Positions 9,837-31,946 of a DNA stretch of 64,000 bases are shown piece by piece. This DNA is from Dromaius novaehollandiae (Eukaryota; Chordata; Aves; Casuariiformes; Dromaiidae). Position 1 is the stretch's first letter. Every line of letters starts with the position of its first letter. Both the position numbers and the translations under genes were made by a program. The notes below the pieces were generated by a model, which made no database searches, was not told the origin of the DNA, and was given only the letters and a program-made list of their open reading frames with translations. The DNA lies in the NCBI RefSeq assembly GCF_036370855.1, contig NC_088099.1, positions 32,322,501-32,386,500 on the forward strand, written 5' to 3'.

Positions 9837-12800
9837 TCATCCCATTAAAGGTTTCCTGCATTTTCTTGATGCAGCAAATATTACCCATGCAACTGTAGTA
9901 CATGTTCATGTCAAAACAGTCTGGCATTATTAACATTGGTACATTATTAACTCTGGTACATTCAGTTCTGGTAGCGCAAAAGTTCACTAGTACAGCAGCA
10001 ATATATTGAAATTCACTGTGATTGATTATTTTTTGTAACAGAAATTGATCACTTCCAAATTTTTTCCCTATTAAGTAATCAAAACTTCTCTGCAATTCCC
10101 AAGGCATAGATCATTAACATTACCATAGTAATCACACAAACCTCTCCATAATCAGTGTGCTATAGGCACCTAACTACAAAATGCTACTGTACTGCCACTC
10201 TGATCCCAGCACGATTATAACAACCTCTCACCTCTTAGAGCATACATATATTTCATTGATCTGGGGGATCAATTTTGCATGACAGAGCATCTCTGAGTTG
10301 TGTCTTGATAAGGACAAAACATCTCCTCTGTATCTTGTGCAAGTGAGTGCAGATAGCTGCAAATTGGTGAAAGAGGCAGAAGATAACATGTGCTTTGAGG
10401 TTCCTTCATTTCTTCTGTGGTAGCATATAAGAAAATACTACTATACGAGCACAACATGTTTGCAGTAACTGAACAAATATTTAGTTGGGAAAACAACAAA
10501 ATGGAAAAGGAGCAGAACAAGAAAAGGAGCAGAAGGCAATTCCCTGTTGTAATTTTTTTCAAACAACTAAATAACCACCACTGCATGCTGGAATGTTCTT
10601 CCTGTCCCATGGCACGTCCCGTGTGCGAGCCGACTGCTGTGGCACTCCTTCGAGCTAACAGGAGTAGCCCGGAAGGGAAGTTGCAACACAAAAGCAGGAG
10701 TTCTGCTGCAGTGTAGCAGTACTTTCTGCTAGTTAAAAATAGCCTCTTTCACTACTGGTTTTAATAACACTCGACAGGAGCTAATATGCTGGTTCAGTTA
10801 CCCTCTTCTCCTGATACATTTTTACTTTGCTTATTTACGACTTAACACACCAGGAATGCTTCACTAAGAAACACATTGGGCTTCACCCAGGTGCTACTTC
10901 AAGGCGGTAAGATTCTTCCCATTGATTTTAATGATGAAGCCACTTGCTCATCTTATTTTTTCCTGGGTGGCAGGAGAAGATGACTTGGGAGTTTTAAGTT
11001 ATTCCTGCTTTTCTCACATTTCTTGCCTTCAAATTCCAGCTTCTGTCATGGGCAAAATCACAGGTTTTGAGGGAATACTGCTGACCTAGTCAAGCTGGTA
11101 GAGCATGCCCAGCAATGCAAAGTTCTCCATCTCCCAACTGCAGCTGCACTGCTTCTCTTGCCAGCTGGGAAACTTGCTTCTGCGATGATTATCAAACTTT
11201 GACCACTCGGGGCTGCCAACATCTGAGGAGTTTGCACAACTTTTTCTCCTTCTTCCACTATTACTGTTACTTCTCAGCACTGTAACGTCAAACCTCCTCA
11301 CCAGCCAGTTGGCATTCAGACTTCCTCAAGGCTCTGGTGCTCCCCCCCACCCCAAGCCCAGTGCAGCGATCATGATGGTGGATATCCTGACTGCCTGGTG
11401 CAACGGGTCTCCTCTTGCTGATGATAAGTGTTATTAACTCCTTTACAAGACGAGGCAGCTCTGGTTTTGGCAAGTTTACACATATGAATGCAGCCATCCA
11501 GCAATGAGCCTCAGATAAAAGGACAATCCAAAGGGAGATGGGGATCCATACCTTTAAAATGGACATAGAGCAATGCAAAACACAGGAATAAAACCCTGAG
11601 AACGTGCTGCATTTTGTTACTAAATGCTGCTGGGGTAACTTCAGTGTAAAGAGTGCAATCCTAGGAGAGGGGTAGCGGTAGGCATTTGTGAAGAGAGGAG
11701 CAAACTCTCTCACTTCTCTGGACAACCATCCTGGGATATGCCCCATTAGAGATGCTCTACAGCACATGCTCATTTATACAGCTGGTATTAATGAACAGTG
11801 GTATAAGGATCAAATAAAAGAGATGGCCAACCTGTTGACTGCTTGTGTTAATATATCACTGCTTAACATTTAAAAGACTCAGAGGAGGGAGAAGGCTTAT
11901 CCCTAAACTAAAATTAAAAAAAGAAATCTTCCAAAAGTATAGCTGATTAGCTGGGCTAAGACTGTAGCCATATTTTCTCGTGGCATGACTGTATTTATTT
12001 CCCATACAGCCAGCTAACTTTTTTTTAAAGATTCAACAAAAAAGAATTACACAAATATAAATAAGTAGAGGGAGAATTTTAATTATTTCTATAGCTCCAG
12101 AAGCTCTTGGTCAGAAGGCCCCAACACTTGGCAGCTGACCAACCTGGGGTTGGTTCTTCCACTTTCATCTTTCTTTGCCTGGCAGCACTGTTCCAAATAA
12201 ACAGGGAGGCAAATGAGGAGGGCATGGCATTTAAGAGACCTACAGGGAAGGTCTTCTATCTCAGTAATAATCTTATCTCATATTGTGGATATACATTAAA
12301 GCACTAAGGCTTTACATGATTGGACAGATATTTTCTACATTTTTCCCTTGCCCTCTGAGTTAGAATGAACTCTTAAAATTATTTTAATGAATGACCAAGA
12401 CAGGCACAAATATAAACACGGGGCACTCAAATTCTTCACTAAACACAAATTCCCTCTAATATAAGTAATCTTAAAAGGCTTCTGGTAAGTCCAAACTTCT
12501 TGTATAATAGCTAAAGTCTATCTCAGGATTATTAGCAGAAATCAACATTACAAAATGTTGTACCCTGTCAATAAATCAGAGAACGTTTACCATTTTCTAC
12601 ACTTAGGACTACTGGCAGTTGTCTCCCCCAAAGCTCACTCTTGATTATCCTTTCAAATCTTTAAAACGTATGATAAAGACTACAGACCGACCTACTCAAT
12701 AACAAATTTGAACAAACTTACAGCCCCCTTGGAGGAACAGACTGTAGAGAAAGAAAAGGAAGCATGTAGAGTTTGCTGTTTTCAAGAAAAGCATGGTTTG

Positions 12801-15050
12801 AAAACCCAGCGGACCAAAGCTCTGTACTTCTGCACTTTAAGTTGTAATGATTTTCCCAGAAGACTAGCTCAGTTGGGGAGAAATTTAGCCCTTTTATGCC
12901 AGTGCTATTTTAACTGCTAACCATTAGCAATGAGAGTTCCTCCACACCTTCAGGACTCCCAGCACAACATAATGAGCTGAGCAGGACTTGGAGCTAAACG
13001 AGGCACCACAGTGGTGTCTCCTGAATCCTGTCTGCAGCTGCCAGCACGGACACCAGCAGTTGCCCAGGTTGGGGCGGCAGATGCGATTCCTCCTTAAGGA
13101 TACATCACAGAGAGGCTTTTGAGCAACATTGCTACCAAAGGGCAAGTTTGAATAAAGGATGCAAATGCTGCAATGCCCAACTTTAGGTACCTGCGCTTCC
13201 CTCATGGCAGGATTTACAACCATAGGGTAGGTGCAAAACCTCCTGCCCTTGGAGGGAGTCGGGCGCCTCGGAGCAGTTATCCGGAACAACCTGGAGGCTG
13301 AGCCTGCCTGCAGTGGGCACGTGGCCACATGCAGCAGCCACTGTAACACAAGCAGAGGGCTGAGACCGCAATGCGCTCTCTGCCTGGGGCTTGGCAGCCT
13401 CAGACACGGCTGCAAGGACATCCCGGGCAGATGGAGGTTTCCTCCAACCACTCTACCAAAGGACTCAGCCAGATCCACTTGTATATCAAGGAATTTGGGG
13501 CTAGATACCTTAGCCCAGGGCGACAGTGAGCATGCACAGAAACAGCTGTCCAGGGGCCCTGCAAAATCTATGATTAAAACATAAAGGGCCCGTGGAATTT
13601 AGCTAGTTTCAGGCACAGGCAGAAACTGAGCTTTTTATATTTTTTTATTTTTTAAACAAAAGGCAGACTAGATGTTTTTGTACCGAAATTCTGCTAGAGT
13701 CTTTTATTGGACAGGCCTGCAGCAGCTCAGATGGGACACTGGCACAGCTGAAGCTCAAATATGTGTTTTCTGCAATGCACTTAACTTGACTGGAGCAATC
13801 AGGTCTCAGGTTTCTCCTACATTCCTTCTACATTATCCCACAACACACTGTTATTAAATTATGAGACAGATCATTTAAAATGTTTTTTTTAATTTGTGCC
13901 CTTCATCAAGATCTGTAAAACGCCATGGATATTGCTGATTCGCTGCTAAACCTTTCTTGGGCAAACTTCCAGCGTCAAAGCGAAGTTGATCTTGAGCTCA
14001 TATTCACTGCAGAACATATGGGAAACGTCAGCACTTTAAAATAAGAAATCACTGTATCTCTCTCCATTTTAAATTGAACCACGGTCTAGAAGACATCCTC
14101 CTAATGTCCTCAGTAGTGTTTAGGTTTTGGAACTGAGCCAAGTATTTTAGTTGTCACTCTGCTCTTAAATGCCACTTGCAGCCATAAATAAGGTTCTTAC
14201 CATGATTAAAGGACCCTTTGTTTTGAAGAATATTTATATCTTAAAGGATTTAGAGCTCCCATGAGTCAATTCCAAACAGCAAAATAAAAACCCTGTGTTG
14301 CACAAAACAAGAACATCCAGAAAGCTACATTTCATCAATCATATAATTATCTGTTGTAAACAGATTTATTAACGCAACCTGGACTTTCTTAGAGAAATCC
14401 TGTTTTTACACTTTAGCTGCCTTAGCAAGGTGTGACTTTCCTGAAAAGAGGGACCAATGCAGGTGACCTCCCAAAGTGCGGCAGCACAGAAACAAACCTC
14501 CGCAGTGCTGGACTATCCCATCAGTACAGGTCATTCTGCATCCACAAATGCACAGGGTTTTACAACAAAAAGTGACAAAACAAAAATTTTTAAGGATCAG
14601 TGCTCGAGGACGTCTTAGTTTTTAACCGCCAGATTTCAGAAAGACTGTAACTTTGTGGACTCTTCACATTCGTTTTGCCAAAACGAGATGATTTTGCACA
14701 TGCTCTCCTACTGCAGGGTTCGCGTATAAGCAGACAGAAGCGATCACTTTTACGAGGGTTACTGGCTGAGTTTTAGTAACATTTATCCCTAAAAATTTTG
14801 GCTTCAGAGCAAATATAAATTCCACCATCCTCAACTGGCGTATTTGACTATCTTATGAGGTTTGATGTTATTTCCCTTCCAGAGTTTATGTTTGTTTGTA
14901 TATAAAACAAGTTTTTGACCCACATCCAAGAGAGTTTGTTAAGTCCTTGGCACATTTCCTTCATTAGAGTATGAGGGGTTTTAAGCATCTCAAGCTGCAA
15001 GAACCAACCAAGCAGTGGGCACAGAGCCCCTCTTGGGTTTATCACTGCTT

Positions 15051-15294
15051 CGGACTCGCAGCAGCTCTGGAGCGGGGATGCAGGGAGCCGGGGCCGTGCC
15101 AGAGGGATGGCTGCGGGAGCACCAGCATTGCAGCCGGCCGGGCAGGGAGCGAGCAGTGGTGCACAGCAGCAACTAAACCGCTGCTAGAAACACAGTCCTC
15201 CAATGCCGGCAAAGCAGGCAATGCGTGCCGGGCGCTGCGTGCTCAGGACCGGACACAGCGGGGGCTTTGCACCCCGCGGGAGAGGCGGCAGCGT
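15051..15294. promoter_or_regulatory. Intronic CpG island
   Basis: In 15061-15300 I count 72 C, 93 G and 19 CpG in 240 bases: 69% GC and observed/expected CpG of 0.68. This passes the classical thresholds (over 200 bp, over 50-55% GC, over 0.6), while flanking DNA is AT-rich. A TATATAAAA sequence lies on the + strand at 14899-14907. The function is unknown. Confidence 0.6.
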
Positions 15295-17374
15295 TCCCTC
15301 TGCATGTAAATACACAACAAAATAAAGCATTTGAAATGTGCCTTATAATTAGGAGAAGTGCATTGCTGGGGGGAAAATAGGCGCTATTAACACACCGCTA
15401 AAAGTACTGAAATTTAGCTTAAATAAAGATACAGAAGTGCATTCCAATTCAGATTATGTGCAGGTGATGTGGGTTTAATGGCTATGGGCATTTCACAGAC
15501 ACTGCACGCGCTCCACGTTACTGCGGTTGTGGTAATTATCCCTTTTTCTTTTTAAGCAGCACATAAAATAGTCACATAAAGCTTGTATAAATGTCGCATG
15601 GAAAAGTTAGCACTCTTCATAACAACCATGTCCTATCTGCTCCTGGTTTTGAAAAAAATCTCAGCTCTTCCCTTTCTATCCATCAGATATTTAGGGAGTT
15701 GAAATAAATTCATCATTCATCACCTGCCTCATTATTAATACTCTTTTTTGAATCTGGCAACTAAGCTTTCATTTAGTCACCCTGATCAAAGGCTGGAAAG
15801 TACCTTTATCTCTAAACATTTCAGATAAAAAGCCAGCAGAAATGCTACCCCTAAACACTCAATAACTTCCAGCTGGTTTCGGTGATACAAACAACAAGCA
15901 AAGCTGTTGGGGAGCCCCTAAAACAGAGACAGTGCACACTCTCGGAGGTAACTCCCATTACTCACTCAAGAAGAGGAGCTACATTTGGAGCTGAACCAGT
16001 TACAGAATTACGGTATGATTTTGTCCAGCAGCTACTGAGCTAGGAAATGACAGCCCCAAGAGGGGGCAGCAGCTCGAGGTGAAGCTGTGCATGTAACGAG
16101 TTTGGGTGCACAAATTCTTGCCATACCCGCACCTCTTCTCTCCCCTCCTTTTGGGGTGGTTTATATATTAACAATTTGTTACTCCAGCCTCGCAAATGCA
16201 AAACAGTTCTCTTCCCATACATCCGGCAGAACACACTTGAGACAACGCCACACTATATATTACTGTATGGCTTCTGGTATGACTTTTGGAGCTACCAGCA
16301 ACAGGCATGCAATGGGGAATAAATGGCTCTGTCTCATGGACAGCCCACATGCAACAGTGAGAAGACAGGCTAGCACGAATGAGCGCTGCAAGAAGGGGAC
16401 AAGAGGTGTAGTTTGGCAGGGCAAGCTCAACTTCCCCCTGTGGGCTAAAGAATAATATCCCAACCCCTCTCCCATCCCTTTTTTCTCCTACATCAATGTC
16501 CTCTAGATGAGGTTCTTCAAAACAGCTTTTGACACACCAAGAAGAAAAGGTCAGAGCAGTTAATATCCTCCTCAATATGATCCTGTTTTGAAGCAAGGCA
16601 TTTTTAGAAATTCCAAGATTAATTACTTTAACTTCAAATTCTCTAGTTTAAAATCCTGTCTGATGCCAAAATATGTATATACAGTAGCCATCCTACAAAG
16701 GGTTCCTCGGCCCACACAGAGAAGTCGCTTGGTTCAATAAAGACCAGAACATTTGTGCTCAGAAAGAAACATTTCCAAATGCAGCTTTTCTTTAAAATAC
16801 TAACAGTTTTCCTTAAAGTCATTGTAATGGTCAATAATAAAGAGCATATTTGGCATTAAAAGCCTGAAGACCTCTTAGGCATTTATGAAGAAATGATTAG
16901 CTCCCCGAGGGCTCCTCTGAAGGTCAGCACGCTACCCCTGTTTGACAGAAACAGCCAGGGACAAAGGCAGGGTAAATATCTTGCCCTGACGGATGCAGCA
17001 GCAAAGTCTGGAGAACAATTTCAAACGGATCTATGTACTTCCCCACTGTAGAGTATACACTGGTATATTTAAAATTAAATGACATTCTGCTAAAATTTAA
17101 ATGATGAACACTTTTGAGTCCATTTCCACAAATATCTGTACCACTCCTGAAAGTTGGTAATTCTGTGGACCGAAGGCTTTGCATCTGGACTTGCACCTCT
17201 AGGTGCATCTGGTTCCACCATTACAACTTGGAAAAGACTCACTCGGAAGATTTAGATCTTGTTCTCTGAAATTCCTCACGACCAGAGGTACACAGCATTC
17301 CTAAAACACTACACAGGGGACTGTCTTTCTAGATATCCTTTATAGAGAGCCCTGGCTGCATTATATTTTGTAGC

Positions 17375-17410
17375 GAGGAGGAAGAGGAGGAGGAGGAGGA
17401 AGGAAAGGGA
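17375..17410. repeat. (GGA)n purine microsatellite
   Basis: An uninterrupted A/G run, mostly GGA/GAG units, about 36 bases long. Confidence 0.9.
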
Positions 17411-17691
17411 ATCAGATCTCTATTCAGTGTTAATGATAGGGAAATTTTTCTGAAGTTGCATATATTTCATTTAGTACCAGAATATCAAAATGCGCTCTTC
17501 TCGCAACCATACTGAAATCCACTAACCATGAAGACTTACTGCATATCTTGAAAAGTACAGTCATCCTACATAACATGTATTTGTAGACAAGGGCTAGAGT
17601 CCACTCTTGATTGTACCTTACTATCCGATAAGTTTAGTTTTGTAACCATAAATCTGGTGTAGAACTTAATCTTCTCTCTCATCGGTACTCA

Positions 17692-25609
<7,918 letters not shown>

Positions 25610-25770
25610 TGTAGTGTATTTTCCCAGCTGGCAGAGCGAAGGGAAGGTTTCCTGGTGAGCTTTCCGGATCTTCTCAGTGAGATCATCCAACTCTGCTGTC
25701 ATTTCATAGTTTTCTGTGGACTCCTGCTTTGAAGGTTCCTTCTTCTTTTTGTTCCTATCATTTCTGACAG
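25610..25770 (-). CDS. RARB: Retinoic acid receptor beta, hinge exon (D domain to helix 1)
   Basis: The exon is 161 bases. CT completes the Ser codon begun in the zinc-finger exon, then [16 protein letters not shown] follows, then [20 protein letters not shown] and [17 protein letters not shown]. The KKKK run is a nuclear-localisation-type basic cluster in the hinge. [20 protein letters not shown] is helix 1 and the start of the ligand-binding domain. The acceptor is TTTCTATAG and the donor ACA|GTAAGC. The basic D domain links DNA and ligand domains and contributes corepressor contacts (family knowledge). The exon is separated from the zinc-finger exon by a 25-kb intron. Confidence 0.97.
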
Positions 25771-27676
25771 CTATAGAAAAAAAGAAGAGACACAGATAAC
25801 ATGTGGTTACTCAGACCACCCCATGTTGCTCTTGCTGCTCTGCTTCAAAACACCGCAAAATATTTTTTTAATTTAAATGTAAGTTAAGCGGAGATAAAAA
25901 TGTTATATGCATAGAGAATACTACTGTAACCTTAACTACTTATCAGTAAAAACTAAATTTAATGGGATAGTGATGAAACCAAACTTCCATAGGTGTTTAT
26001 TGTAGATGTACTATCATACTCCCACAGTATCTCCCTTCCAAGAAAGTCTGCTACAACTTCACACGCACTGCAAGTCTCTCAACACCTTTGTGAGGAGGGT
26101 TTTTTTCATTGTATCGTTACAACTGTGTGCGGCAGAGCGGAGAAATTCTCTTCAGTGATGCAGCTGGTATTTTATTGGATGCAAACAACACTGAAGAAAA
26201 GCAGCAACTGTCTCTCTAAATTTCACAATGTGGAAAGATAATAAAATTCATACTAATACAAACTCCACCAAACAAAAATAATTTTAAGGGAAAGTTAAAG
26301 CTGAAAACAGTAAACGAAAGAGAATGAAACGCATTAAATTCAAGATCTGAAGATCAAAGGAGAAGCACAAACACTTGAAAGAGTAAAAATCACAGTGAAG
26401 CTTTCTAAAGTTCCTTACCATCTGCTCCTGCACTTAGGTCGGTCTTCTGCCTTCCCCTTGGTTGTGGGGATTACTGGGAACACGCATTGTACAGCACTCC
26501 TTCTGTAACTGATTTCCCGCATATTTGTGTTTTGTAATAAAATATGACAGCTGCTCCATCACCATGCTACTCTTTGTTCTTTCAATGAAAATAGCTTGAT
26601 TTTACAAAAGGTGCCCAAGAGATAAGCCTATGTCCACAGTATTGCCAATACTTGCGAATTTTATCAAAAGGCATGTTAGCTAAAGCTAACATTTTAAGCA
26701 TAACCAGATACATAAGGGACCTGGGCTTTAAAACAAAGCCAAACAAACCCAATTCCTTTTCCCAAAGACTAAAAGCTGCTGGACAAGTAGAAGATAATAC
26801 TAACGTTCACCTATGTTCAAAACTTCATGATACTTAAATGAGCGCCCCGAATTCTGCGGGTGCAGCTGATGAGCTTCGTGCTTTTGAGGATGGCCGTTCC
26901 ACATTTACTGATTCTCACGTGTACTGCCTGGCTCCAGAAGCAGCATTTAGCTGTGCCACGGGGAGCGAAGCATGGCAGAATTGGCAGAAATCCAGAGACA
27001 GCTCTAAGCTAGCTTTTTATCCCAGCGGGTTCCCCAGGCCCATCCCCATGGCACCACATCTTCTGTAGTTGCTTGCTCTGTTCCTGTGAATCACAAATGA
27101 TCACAAAGAGTGGACAAATACTGAATGATTAAGAAAGGTGAGTTTCTGATTACTCCTACCTACAGCCTCTGTTAAACAATGAATAACACACAGCTGGATT
27201 CATTTTCCTCTGGATATTTTAACTGAGAGAAAATTAAGAGCAGTATGAGAAAACGATGGGGTGGGAAAGCAGCAGTTATGGGGATGTACATAAAGAATGT
27301 AACGCACATAACAGAAAACAAGGACTGGCTACAGTCAATATTGTTAATCCTTGGTGAGTCACCAAGCACATAATTGAACGGCTTTGCTTCTCTTGGTAAG
27401 GGTTTGACTTTGCAACACAGAGAACCCCATCCCTGATCCAGCATATATTTTAAACATGAACTTGGTTTTAATTGTGTGAATGGATCCCACACTGAAGTCA
27501 ATTATCTGCTTTCCTGGATCAGGGCTAGGATGCTGAGCACCTTGCCAGATTAAAGTGCAACCTGGAGTGACATCAATTCTGATGTCCAGAGTAGCAGAGA
27601 CTCAAAAGAGGCCAAAAACGGTGGAGAGAAAAGAAAAAAAAGTGCCTTCATGTGATGGTTCAATGCTAATCGTTTA

Positions 27677-27710
27677 GGCAGGTTTTGGGGGGTGGGGTCC
27701 CCCACCTGCC
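27677..27710. repeat. GC-rich inverted repeat
   Basis: GGTGGGG (27691-27697) and CCCCACC (27700-27706) form a perfect 7-bp stem with a two-base loop. An alternative outer pairing is GGCAGG (27677-27682) with CCTGCC (27705-27710). Confidence 0.7.
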
Positions 27711-29020
27711 CCATTTTACAAGTATTTCCCTAAAGCCAAAATGTCCTGATTTGTTCCCTGAATCTCAGGGCTTAGAAACATTCTTATGCTTTGAAAAAAC
27801 ACCCAGGACCAACATTGACATCATGAGTGCTCCAAATTGTCACTGCACTACAAAAGCAAAGTCTAATCACTGCTGTACTTGGGAGATAAAAGAGCTCCTT
27901 AGAAAATTATGTAAACTCCTACCCAACCGCAAAGAGCAATAAACCTTTGTAATAAAGCCCCATTTACTTATAGTTCTATGAGCTGATTGACAAATTTGCT
28001 AAACAGGCGGCCTCAGCAACTACTTATCTCAATAGTTTTGAACTCCTTGTGGCACACACACACGGTATTTAGGCCAGTTGGAGGAGCAGCTGCCAAGAAC
28101 TCCCAGATACAAGGAGATAATTCACACAGGAGTTGCTTTGCTGCTCCTTTACCACTGCTGCTGAGCTCTTTCTTCAGCTTTACCTGAAGTCCTTTCCCTT
28201 CCAAAGACCCCTAGAGAGGCAGCTGCTGGTCAAGCCACACTATCAGACTGGCTCAGCCCTGTCCTCCTCCTTTTCAGGCACAAATCACTAAAGGTTAGGA
28301 AGAGTGGAATAGGAAAATTAACATGCCCTGAAAACGCAGAACAGTGTTTGTTCACCTTTACCTTTTTTCTATGATTCTGATGATCTTTGTAATAAATGTT
28401 GTTTGGGTTTTATTATTATCTTGCTTTATTTATACTTCCTGTGTTTCCTACATTTGTCTTCACTAAGGCTGCAGACATGGCAGTGCTTCTATATTCCATG
28501 TGAAGCAACACAACAGAGGGCTGACATACAACACCCAGGCTCCAGAAATACAAAGAATTTCAATAATGTAAAGCTATTATGCAAATTCAACTACATCTAC
28601 AATTCAACTGAAAAAAAAGAGAAAAAGACTAAGGCATTGCTATGTTTAAGAGTTAAATGAAAACACAGAAACACACTTCTACACAGTAAATTCAAAAGCT
28701 ATCATTGCTATAGGAACAGGAACCGTCATACCACACATGGGTATGGTTTTGGATGACAGCTTATGCTTACATTACATAAATCACACCTTTTTCTATCTTG
28801 GTCTTTACATGCATATGATCACATCAATCCCTGATGTAATTCCACTGCCTTTTAATGATGATACGCAAGTGATGAATCTGTGTCACAGTTAATGCTGCTG
28901 TAGAAAACTCAGGGTACGAATTTCATTACTTGTGCACTAAATTTTGACTCCATGGTTGCATTATTTAAGAGCTCCCAACAGGGGACAGCATGGCCACTCA
29001 CTTGCCCTGCAAGAATTACT

Positions 29021-29073
29021 GGAAGAAAAAGAGAAAGAGGAGAGGGGGAGAAAGAGAAAGAGGAGAGGGGGAG
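29021..29073. repeat. Homopurine tract with a perfect 23-bp tandem duplication
   Basis: Copies 29028-29050 and 29051-29073 are identical (both run AAAGAGAAAG to GGGGGAG). The stretch 29021-29073 is all A/G on the + strand. Confidence 0.9.
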
Positions 29074-31727
29074 AATGCCAGAAGGTGTAGGTAGGGAGGA
29101 AGTGGTGCCCCAGCGCTGCTGAACGGCCGAGCAAGCTACCTCCATGCCTGAGCACATCTGCTCTGAGTCATTTTTGTCTGACAGCCTCCCCACCACTTCG
29201 ACACGCAGGCCAGTACTTGCACCTCCCCACCCAGAAACTTCCAGGGAGCTGCAGCAGCAGAGGCACTTTCTGCTGCCTTAACTTCAGCACCAGCTGCTGC
29301 CCTCAAATGTTCACCCATTACATGATGGAAAATGGGACTGAACATTATCTCCTACCCCTTTCCTTCCCCGCGCCTGCCAGGCTGTCCCCCTCATCCCAGG
29401 TTTCCCACTGTGCTCCTTAGCTGTAGACATATTGCCCTCAGATGTTTAGCGATCACGCAGCAGTTCTTGTGCTCAAACGGCATCCTGACAAGTCTTAAAT
29501 GCCACTCCCCCAGGTCCACCAAATTTAGTCCCCACTTGGCCTAAGAAGAATCTGGAGCCCAGCTCAAAAGAGTTAGCCAGTTCCTTGATCATCAAGAAAA
29601 ATTAGGAAACACCAGGTTTTCCTACTCCCATTTGTGTCAAGGAAGGCACAACTGTGTGCAATGGAAAGAACCTGCAGCTCTGAATACAATTTTCCCAATT
29701 ACTTGCATAACCTTTGCTTCCCCAGATGCCCAGAAGATGGTTTGACAGCACCTTTCATATCTTATAATGATTAATCAGCTACAAATTCGTGGCTTGAAAT
29801 GCTATCATTGCAGTTTTGCCTCTCAGAGATCCCCATGACCTTTGAGTAGCTTTGTGTACTAGTTAACTGTTTTTGTTCCTGTATTGACAACTGCTAGTGT
29901 TTCCAGTTGGTTCACATTCCTGCAAAACCAGTCCTCTTGTCCTTATGCGGTTTGAGGCTACTTGTTAGGCTAACAAATCCCAAAAGCCCCAGAAAGCACA
30001 GAAAGCAAGACAACAATGCACAGAGCGTAGCGTAAGGTAGATTTTCAACAAGATTATTTTGTTTTCCAATGCTAACGAGAGTCGAAAACACAGCTGGGCA
30101 TGAGGCAGGACTCCTGCAGACCTGCCAGCTCTTCCCTCTGGGCAGAGGGCTGCCATCTCCAACCTGCTCCCTTACACCTCCCGCAGCAACCCATCCATTT
30201 CTAACTATCCAGCATTCTGGGCTGCTGGAAATTGCAGATAAATGGGGCCATGCACACATACGCGCAGTGAGGCCGATGCTGGACATCGCACCCATGGCAT
30301 CCAGGAGTGCCAGGGACGCACGCTGCGCTGCAAAACCACATCTGCGCAGCTCCTTTACACAGCGACACTCAAACTGCAACTTGTGAGAATTTTTAATTTT
30401 GGCAGAAGTCAATAGCTGTGGACAGCTTAGTCAAATAAGCATAATTAACCATTCCCATTGCCAAATGTGATCCATCAGGATGAGTGTCTTACTACTTTTC
30501 CCCCACTGTGTATCACCTTTCCCTCCAACATCTTTCAGTAAACTGTGCCAATTATAACTAATGGTGATATATAAGAATGTCTTTCAAAACAGTCACCTTG
30601 GGAAACCTTAAGCCCAGGGAAACTTAGTGCATCCCCCCTAGGCAAGCAAAGCGAAGCAAAGCATAGGAACCCCATGGGCAAACCCCATGGACAAAGCTAG
30701 CACCGAACTACACATCGCCGAAAGCTCCTGTGCACAGGACTGATAGAAGTAGGCACAAAAATGAAGGCCTTCTCTAACACTTGGTACTTGGAGAGGTTGT
30801 TTTTCCCTTTTTATATGGAATATAACATTGCCTCCTTCTGTCACAGGAACAGCAACATAGGATCAGTCACACTACATGACTAAAGTCCAAATCAGCTCCA
30901 ATCTACAAAAAAAGAGCAAAATAGCTTTCTTGAAAACAATACAATCACACTTGAGAAACTGACATGCCACCAATTTAGACTGGTAAGAATCCTACTGATG
31001 TTTTAATAGCAATACAATTACAAGCCAAACATAGCATTAAAATATGCAGAACACCAGGTAGTTATAAATAGATTGGTTTTCCTAGGTCATGATTTCCAGA
31101 TGAAATAATGTTCTTTTAGGCAAACCTGCTTGCTCTTTAAAAACAGGAAACTATCTTGAAACAAATTCCCATGCCAGAACTGAGCTTTAACACATGGAGA
31201 ATGATCGGAGGCAATGCATGTTTCAAATACACAACTCTGTTTCTAATGGTCAAAGCCAGTAACAAGTAAACAGTCATGCATGGGGCTTCAAATACAAAAA
31301 ATAAAATACACTGAAAATTGCATATTTTGTAGCTGATTCAGAGAAATCAGCAATGTCAGCTGTCTGGTGCATTTGCCACAGGAAAACATCCAGAATTAAG
31401 TGCGATAGTATCTCTCTGCGGACGCATACTAGAATTAACAGAGAGCACCGAGAAATTATCATGAAAGAAATATCATAAGAACCTGGCAAGCTATCATTTT
31501 TCCCCCGGCACAGAGCCAGCATCTAGATTAAAGAATTCAAACCTGTCCCAGGATCCCTGCTGAGAAATAACGTTCAGCTATGGCAAATACGCCCTGACCA
31601 GTCCTCCAGGACCTTCTGCCATTGCACCCTTCAGTTCAACCACAGGGGAAGACACCACAGATTCAAAGGACATCACCCTCTGGGTTGCTCTCCTATCTGC
31701 TGGCTCTTCTAGCCACTGGTGGTATTC

Positions 31728-31761
31728 TTTTTTTTTTTTTTTTTTTTTTTGGGGGGGGGGG
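31728..31761. repeat. T23-G11 homopolymer junction
   Basis: Twenty-three T are followed directly by eleven G. On the RARB strand this reads C11A23. Confidence 0.95.
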
Positions 31762-31946
31762 TGTTGGGAGATGGTGAATCTGAACTCTCCCTTGCAGCTC
31801 TGTATTATTCATTACATAATTGCTATGTTTTATTAGAAATATGATCTATTATAACCTTGAATACGGTAACTTAAATGACATTGAAAATTAGATTATTCTG
31901 ATTATTAGAGAAGTGAGAAAGGTACTAAACATTTGTAAGACTGATA

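Noticed and set aside
11288..11773. 161-codon open frame on the - strand
   Set aside because: No recognisable motif or exon structure; treated as a chance frame.
12924..13478. 184-codon open frame on the - strand in a RARB intron
   Set aside because: It lies in a GC-rich patch, where stops are rare. There is no domain, and a 117-codon frame overlaps on the other strand (13231-13584). Nothing supports a gene.
14971..15309. 112-codon frame across the CpG island
   Set aside because: Explained by GC richness; the translated sequence shows no domain.
29836..29843. Monomeric NR4A-type site AAAGGTCA on the - strand
   Set aside because: An 8-mer occurs by chance a couple of times per window; no supporting context.
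29912..30412. 166-codon - strand frame overlapped by a 105-codon + strand frame
   Set aside because: Opposing frames in a GC-rich patch, with no motif in either.
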